DNA of 62,509 bases from NCBI GenBank assembly GCA_964344145.1, contig CAYFME010000009.1, positions 1 through 62,509 on the forward strand, given 5' to 3'. Within the stretch, counting starts at the first letter, position 1. Every line of letters starts with the position of its first letter. Under the pieces are notes generated by a model. The model was not told the DNA's origin and made no database searches. It saw only the letters and a program-made list of their open reading frames with translations. Below, in pieces: positions 59,691 through 62,509 of the stretch. This DNA is from JABJOE01 sp964344145. GTDB lineage: Bacteria; Patescibacteriota; Patescibacteriia; UBA9934. A program made the translations under genes and the position numbers.

Positions 59691-59727
59691 AGAAAAATCA
59701 TCGACAAATGTCGGTGGTTTTTCTTTT
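59691..59727 (+). terminator. Displaced original tRNA-Gln terminator
   Basis: AGAAAAATC and TCGAC pair with GTCGG and GGTTTTTCT around AAAT, ending in TTTT. Immediately after attR, where the native tRNA terminator would be before integration. Confidence 0.65.
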
Positions 59728-59767
59728 GCGGCGGATTTCGCACGATCGTTTAAAATCCGCCGCACCC

Positions 59768-59811
59768 AAAAAAGCACGAAGCCGCCCGTGGAGAGCGGCT
59801 CCGATGGGCGG
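59768..59811 (-). terminator. Terminator of GC-rich locus k
   Basis: CCGCCC (59782-59787) pairs with GGGCGG (59806-59811). On the minus strand CTTCGTGC and a six-T run (59768-59773) follow. Confidence 0.65.
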
Positions 59812-59851
59812 CGGGAATGGAAGCGGGGGGTGTCTGGACTGGTCGTTGATT

Positions 59852-60184
59852 CTAGCCGCGGAGACGTCGCGCGGCTTCGAGGAAACGATCCTGTGCGTCG
59901 CACCCAGCCACGAAGATTGTGGCCAGCAGATCAGAGACCGCTGGGGTGTCACCGAGGGCGTCGAGAGCGACCAGGGCCTCGAAGGCGTCGTTCAGAGTGT
60001 CGGGACCCGCCTCGTTGGCCCAGGACTCCGGAACTCCGAACCAGGCCGTGACCGTCACATTGCCCGGGTTGTGCCACTGGATGAAGGCCTCCGGGTCGGC
60101 GGCCGGATCTCCACTCACGAGCATGGCGCATTGGCCAGTGACTCCCGTCTCGAGGAATCGAACGAACGCGTACTTCTTGCGCAT
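59852..60184 (-). CDS. Hypothetical 110-residue protein of a GC-rich locus
   Basis: Begins MRKKYAFVRFLETG; includes IQWHNPGNVTVTAWFGVPESW. No family recognised, no membrane segment. The ATG at 60184 follows GGAG by 5 nt. An upstream in-frame ATG at 60241 is rejected because it overlaps the promoter. GC-rich codons. Confidence 0.58.
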   Translation of the reverse strand: MRKKYAFVRFLETGVTGQCAMLVSGDPAADPEAFIQWHNPGNVTVTAWFGVPESWANEAGPDTLNDAFEALVALDALGDTPAVSDLLATIFVAGCDAQDRFLEAARRLRG

Positions 60185-60222
60185 GGCATCTCCACAGTTG
60201 TGGTCAGGGCATCTGACATGCA

Positions 60223-60251
60223 AATCTAGCATTTTTTCCAATTCGAGTCAA
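60223..60251 (-). promoter_or_regulatory. Promoter of GC-rich locus k
   Basis: On the minus strand TTGACT (60246-60251), 17-bp spacer, TAGATT (60223-60228). Confidence 0.7.
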
Positions 60252-60299
60252 CCCAAAACACCCGTCTCGATGACATCGAAGCGAGCGCCTGGTCCTGAC

Positions 60300-62075
60300 C
60301 TACTTCACGGTGAAAAAGATAATGCCTTCGAGAAAGTCTAGCTCATACCCCCCATCGTCGGCATCATCCCCACTGATATGATCCAGATGCAACACTCCTT
60401 TGATCTGATCATTTTCAAACTCTACTACAAGCTCTTCGATTAACTCGAGCAATCCATTCCTATCAGCTAATATTTCGCCAAGGAACTCTTGCAGCGAGTA
60501 CTCAATCAGCTCATCGCCATCCTGCTTGATCGAAAACGTCGTATTCACCCTACTGTAATCAAAGTCGTATTGCGAGCCGTCAATCGTGACATATCCTCGC
60601 TCATCGCTCACAAACATCCAGTTCTCGTACCCACCAACCGTCCCAGCAGGATGGTCGCGCGCCGTTAAGAAGAAGTATCCATTATCTTCTCGGATAGGGC
60701 GATGATCCCACCAATACGTGTAGTCGATACCAATGAGATCCTCAACAACATCCTGCGCCTCCAGGTCTGACAGATCGTCTGCAAACCATGTCTGGATGCC
60801 GTCGAGTCCGTGCGTGTCGTCCAAGTAACGAACAATCTCGCTGATCTCAATGACATCGTCACGAGAAACATCCTCATCGTCGTCGATAGCCAGAACCTGA
60901 CCATCAACAAGAATCTGATTATCGATCAACAATCCTTCCAGTCGATTTATCTGGCTGCGTTCAGACACCTGGAACGCTCCCCACGGTCCGAATGACGACA
61001 GGAAGGCGATCAAAAAGATCGTGGCTGGAATGACGCGGATGTCTTTTTCCTTGCTGCCGAGATAGTAGACCGCCATGGCAAGAAGCCAGCAGCCGAAGAC
61101 GAACACAAAATACCGATTCTCGGTGATGCCGTACTCGTTGATGCGGATCATCAGCGCACGGTACAACACGATCACCTGTGGAATCATCGCAATGAAGAGG
61201 ATGTCTCCAGCGCGATGGATCCACCTCACCTTCTCGCGCAGCGGATAGAGGCACAAATAGGTTAATACGCCCAGGAACGAAAAGCCGAGGATCATGTACG
61301 CCACCTGCCCTTCTGGCCATTCGCCCGTGATCAAGATCTGCGCGGTGTACGCGTAGAGGATCAAAAAGTAGACGGACACCAGCGGGACAAGGACAAACTG
61401 TGAGAAGAGTCGGACTTCTTTTGGATAGCCGATGTCTTTATTGTACTTCTGAGGATCAACCGGCAGTCGGTTGAGGAAAAACAGTGGTGAGAAAATACCT
61501 ACTAAGACAAACCACAGCTCAAGGTACCGCTCTTCATCGATCGTGATCTCGAACAGAAAGTCAATCGATGCCAGCGCAATGGCAATGCCCGCTTGCAAGG
61601 CTCCAGCCCAAATAGCGGTGACGATCAGAGCAAACACTAACGCACGGTTATACTGCCAGAACGCCATGATGGTCTCCTTGCCGCGGTTGAGGGCGAACGG
61701 AATGAATGTAATCAACAGAACAAAACCGATCGTCCACATGGCGTGACGGATGTAAAACAGCCCGTGCGCGATCTCCAAATCTGGAAGGAGGAAGTAATAC
61801 ACGATAAGCAATACAATGGCGACGGCGTTGACAACGAGGGTGCGCGTCTTATGCCACGCCTGTGTGGCACGAATGAGCTCAATGGCAACAAAGATAGGCG
61901 CTGCCAATGACAGTGCCATGAGAATATTTGGTAGCCTCCCGGTCTCGTCCACGTGGATCAGAGCGATCGCAATACCCGTTCCAATCGCACAGGCGAGTAT
62001 TGCCAGCGGAAATCGCTCGATCGCCGCGCGAGATCGAATAGCGATATTTTTGAGAGAAAATTGGCTAAGCTTCAT
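60300..62075 (-). CDS. DUF4153 family membrane protein
   Basis: 591 residues. About ten hydrophobic segments in the first 370 residues (for example FPLAILACAIGTGIAIALI), including VYFLILYAYTAQILI and PEGQVAYMILGFSF, typical of DUF4153, then an acidic soluble C-terminal domain of ~220 residues. Function unknown. ATG at 62073-62075; TATGCT (62084-62089) is 8 nt upstream. Divergent from the PEBP gene. Confidence 0.75.
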   Translation of the reverse strand: MKLSQFSLKNIAIRSRAAIERFPLAILACAIGTGIAIALIHVDETGRLPNILMALSLAAPIFVAIELIRATQAWHKTRTLVVNAVAIVLLIVYYFLLPDLEIAHGLFYIRHAMWTIGFVLLITFIPFALNRGKETIMAFWQYNRALVFALIVTAIWAGALQAGIAIALASIDFLFEITIDEERYLELWFVLVGIFSPLFFLNRLPVDPQKYNKDIGYPKEVRLFSQFVLVPLVSVYFLILYAYTAQILITGEWPEGQVAYMILGFSFLGVLTYLCLYPLREKVRWIHRAGDILFIAMIPQVIVLYRALMIRINEYGITENRYFVFVFGCWLLAMAVYYLGSKEKDIRVIPATIFLIAFLSSFGPWGAFQVSERSQINRLEGLLIDNQILVDGQVLAIDDDEDVSRDDVIEISEIVRYLDDTHGLDGIQTWFADDLSDLEAQDVVEDLIGIDYTYWWDHRPIREDNGYFFLTARDHPAGTVGGYENWMFVSDERGYVTIDGSQYDFDYSRVNTTFSIKQDGDELIEYSLQEFLGEILADRNGLLELIEELVVEFENDQIKGVLHLDHISGDDADDGGYELDFLEGIIFFTVK

Positions 62076-62106
62076 ATAAAGGAAGCATATGCTAAGCTAT
62101 GGGCAT

Positions 62107-62509
62107 ATGCAACTCACAAGCAAAGCGTTCAATCAAGGAGAAACGATCCCTAAAAAATATGGTCGGGATTTCGACAATGTTAATCCGCCCCTGTTAATAA
62201 CCAACGCACCCGACGAAGCTGTCTCATTTGTTCTGTTAATGGATGATCCTGATGTCCCCGAGGCCGCAGGTGTACCGGTTTGGGATCATTGGATTGTCTT
62301 TAATATCCCGCCGGAGACGCGTGAGATTCCGGAGAACTGGACGCCGGTTGGTGTTCGTGGTGCTGGGACGCGCGGCGAACTCGACTACGGTGGCCCTCGC
62401 CCGCCTGACCGTGAGCATCGCTACTTCTTCAAGCTCTATGCCGTCGACACGATGCTCGAGCTCGCAGAGGGCGTCTCAAAACAAGACGTCCTCGATGCGA
62501 TCGAGAGTC
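62107..62509 (+). CDS. PEBP family protein (YbhB/YbcL type), C-terminus beyond window
   Basis: 134 residues visible. Ligand-site motifs DDPDVP, VWDHWIVFNIPP and YGGPRPPDREHRYFFKLYA are typical of phosphatidylethanolamine-binding proteins. No signal peptide. The ATG at 62107 follows TAAGCT by 8 nt. Confidence 0.88.
   Translation, partial: MQLTSKAFNQGETIPKKYGRDFDNVNPPLLITNAPDEAVSFVLLMDDPDVPEAAGVPVWDHWIVFNIPPETREIPENWTPVGVRGAGTRGELDYGGPRPPDREHRYFFKLYAVDTMLELAEGVSKQDVLDAIES

Noticed and set aside
1..62509. CRISPR array or cas genes
   Set aside because: No regularly spaced direct repeats and no Cas-like protein were seen; the repeats at 39785-40860 are palindromic and irregularly spaced.

Overview
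The window reads as a scaffold from a Patescibacteria (Candidate Phyla Radiation) genome, most like the Uhrbacteria/Magasanikbacteria group. This is an inference from gene content: a cobalamin-dependent class II ribonucleotide reductase next to cobO, shortened UvrC and UvrA, MltG, DUF2207 and DUF4153 membrane proteins, a secreted protein with the C-terminal 'YYYG' surface domain, and a protease with 'GEAWYVHP' repeats. I recognise both of these domains from that radiation. TGA is a stop codon. A run of 100 N (19997-20096) marks a scaffold join, so this is probably a draft or metagenome assembly.

Layout. 1-18983: cobO (partial), nrdJ with two NrdR boxes, an exonuclease, a hydrolase, a REP-type (RAYT) transposase, then a long minus-strand block (methyltransferase, flavin disulfide reductase, glycoside hydrolase, membrane protein, LOG protein, pilus-type ATPase, DUF2207, mltG, manC, M20 peptidase). 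19094-25496: HAD/PRTase protein, HAD phosphatase, APH-like kinase, second LOG protein, GNAT-M20 pair, S66 carboxypeptidase. 25500-32541: hutH, hisS with tRNA-His, PAP2, nth, a coiled-coil membrane protein, gpmI. 32568-35861: small membrane-protein genes around mraZ-rsmH-ftsL. 35933-45308: uvrC, uvrA, pentapeptide protein, GIY-YIG protein, uvrB and a large secreted beta-propeller protein. 45395-49299: small membrane genes, an NMN adenylyltransferase-like gene, DUF362, and a lipoprotein propeller. 49503-59690: tRNA-Gln and a 10.1-kb integrative element bounded by a 23-bp direct repeat of the tRNA 3' end. 59852-62509: one more small GC-rich gene, a DUF4153 protein and a partial PEBP gene.

Two kinds of gene alternate. 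The backbone genes have mixed third positions, no Shine-Dalgarno sequence, and often a -10 hexamer only 6-10 nt before the start codon, which predicts leaderless mRNAs. Between backbone transcription units sit about eleven short GC-rich loci. Most have a TTGACA-like -35 with a 17-18 bp spacer, all have a strong Shine-Dalgarno sequence, and most end in a hairpin. One of them carries hisS of the long alphaproteobacterial-like type followed by a tRNA-His that lacks the G-1:C73 pair. None lies inside the tRNA-Gln element. This two-compartment organisation is the main unexplained feature of the window.

The tRNA-Gln element carries a tyrosine integrase, an excisionase-like HTH protein, a secreted trypsin-like protease followed by acidic membrane and lipoprotein genes, hicB-hicA, and a ParB-like/IS256-type transposase pair. 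Two structured leader RNAs diverge from its centre, each ending in an intrinsic terminator just before a start codon.
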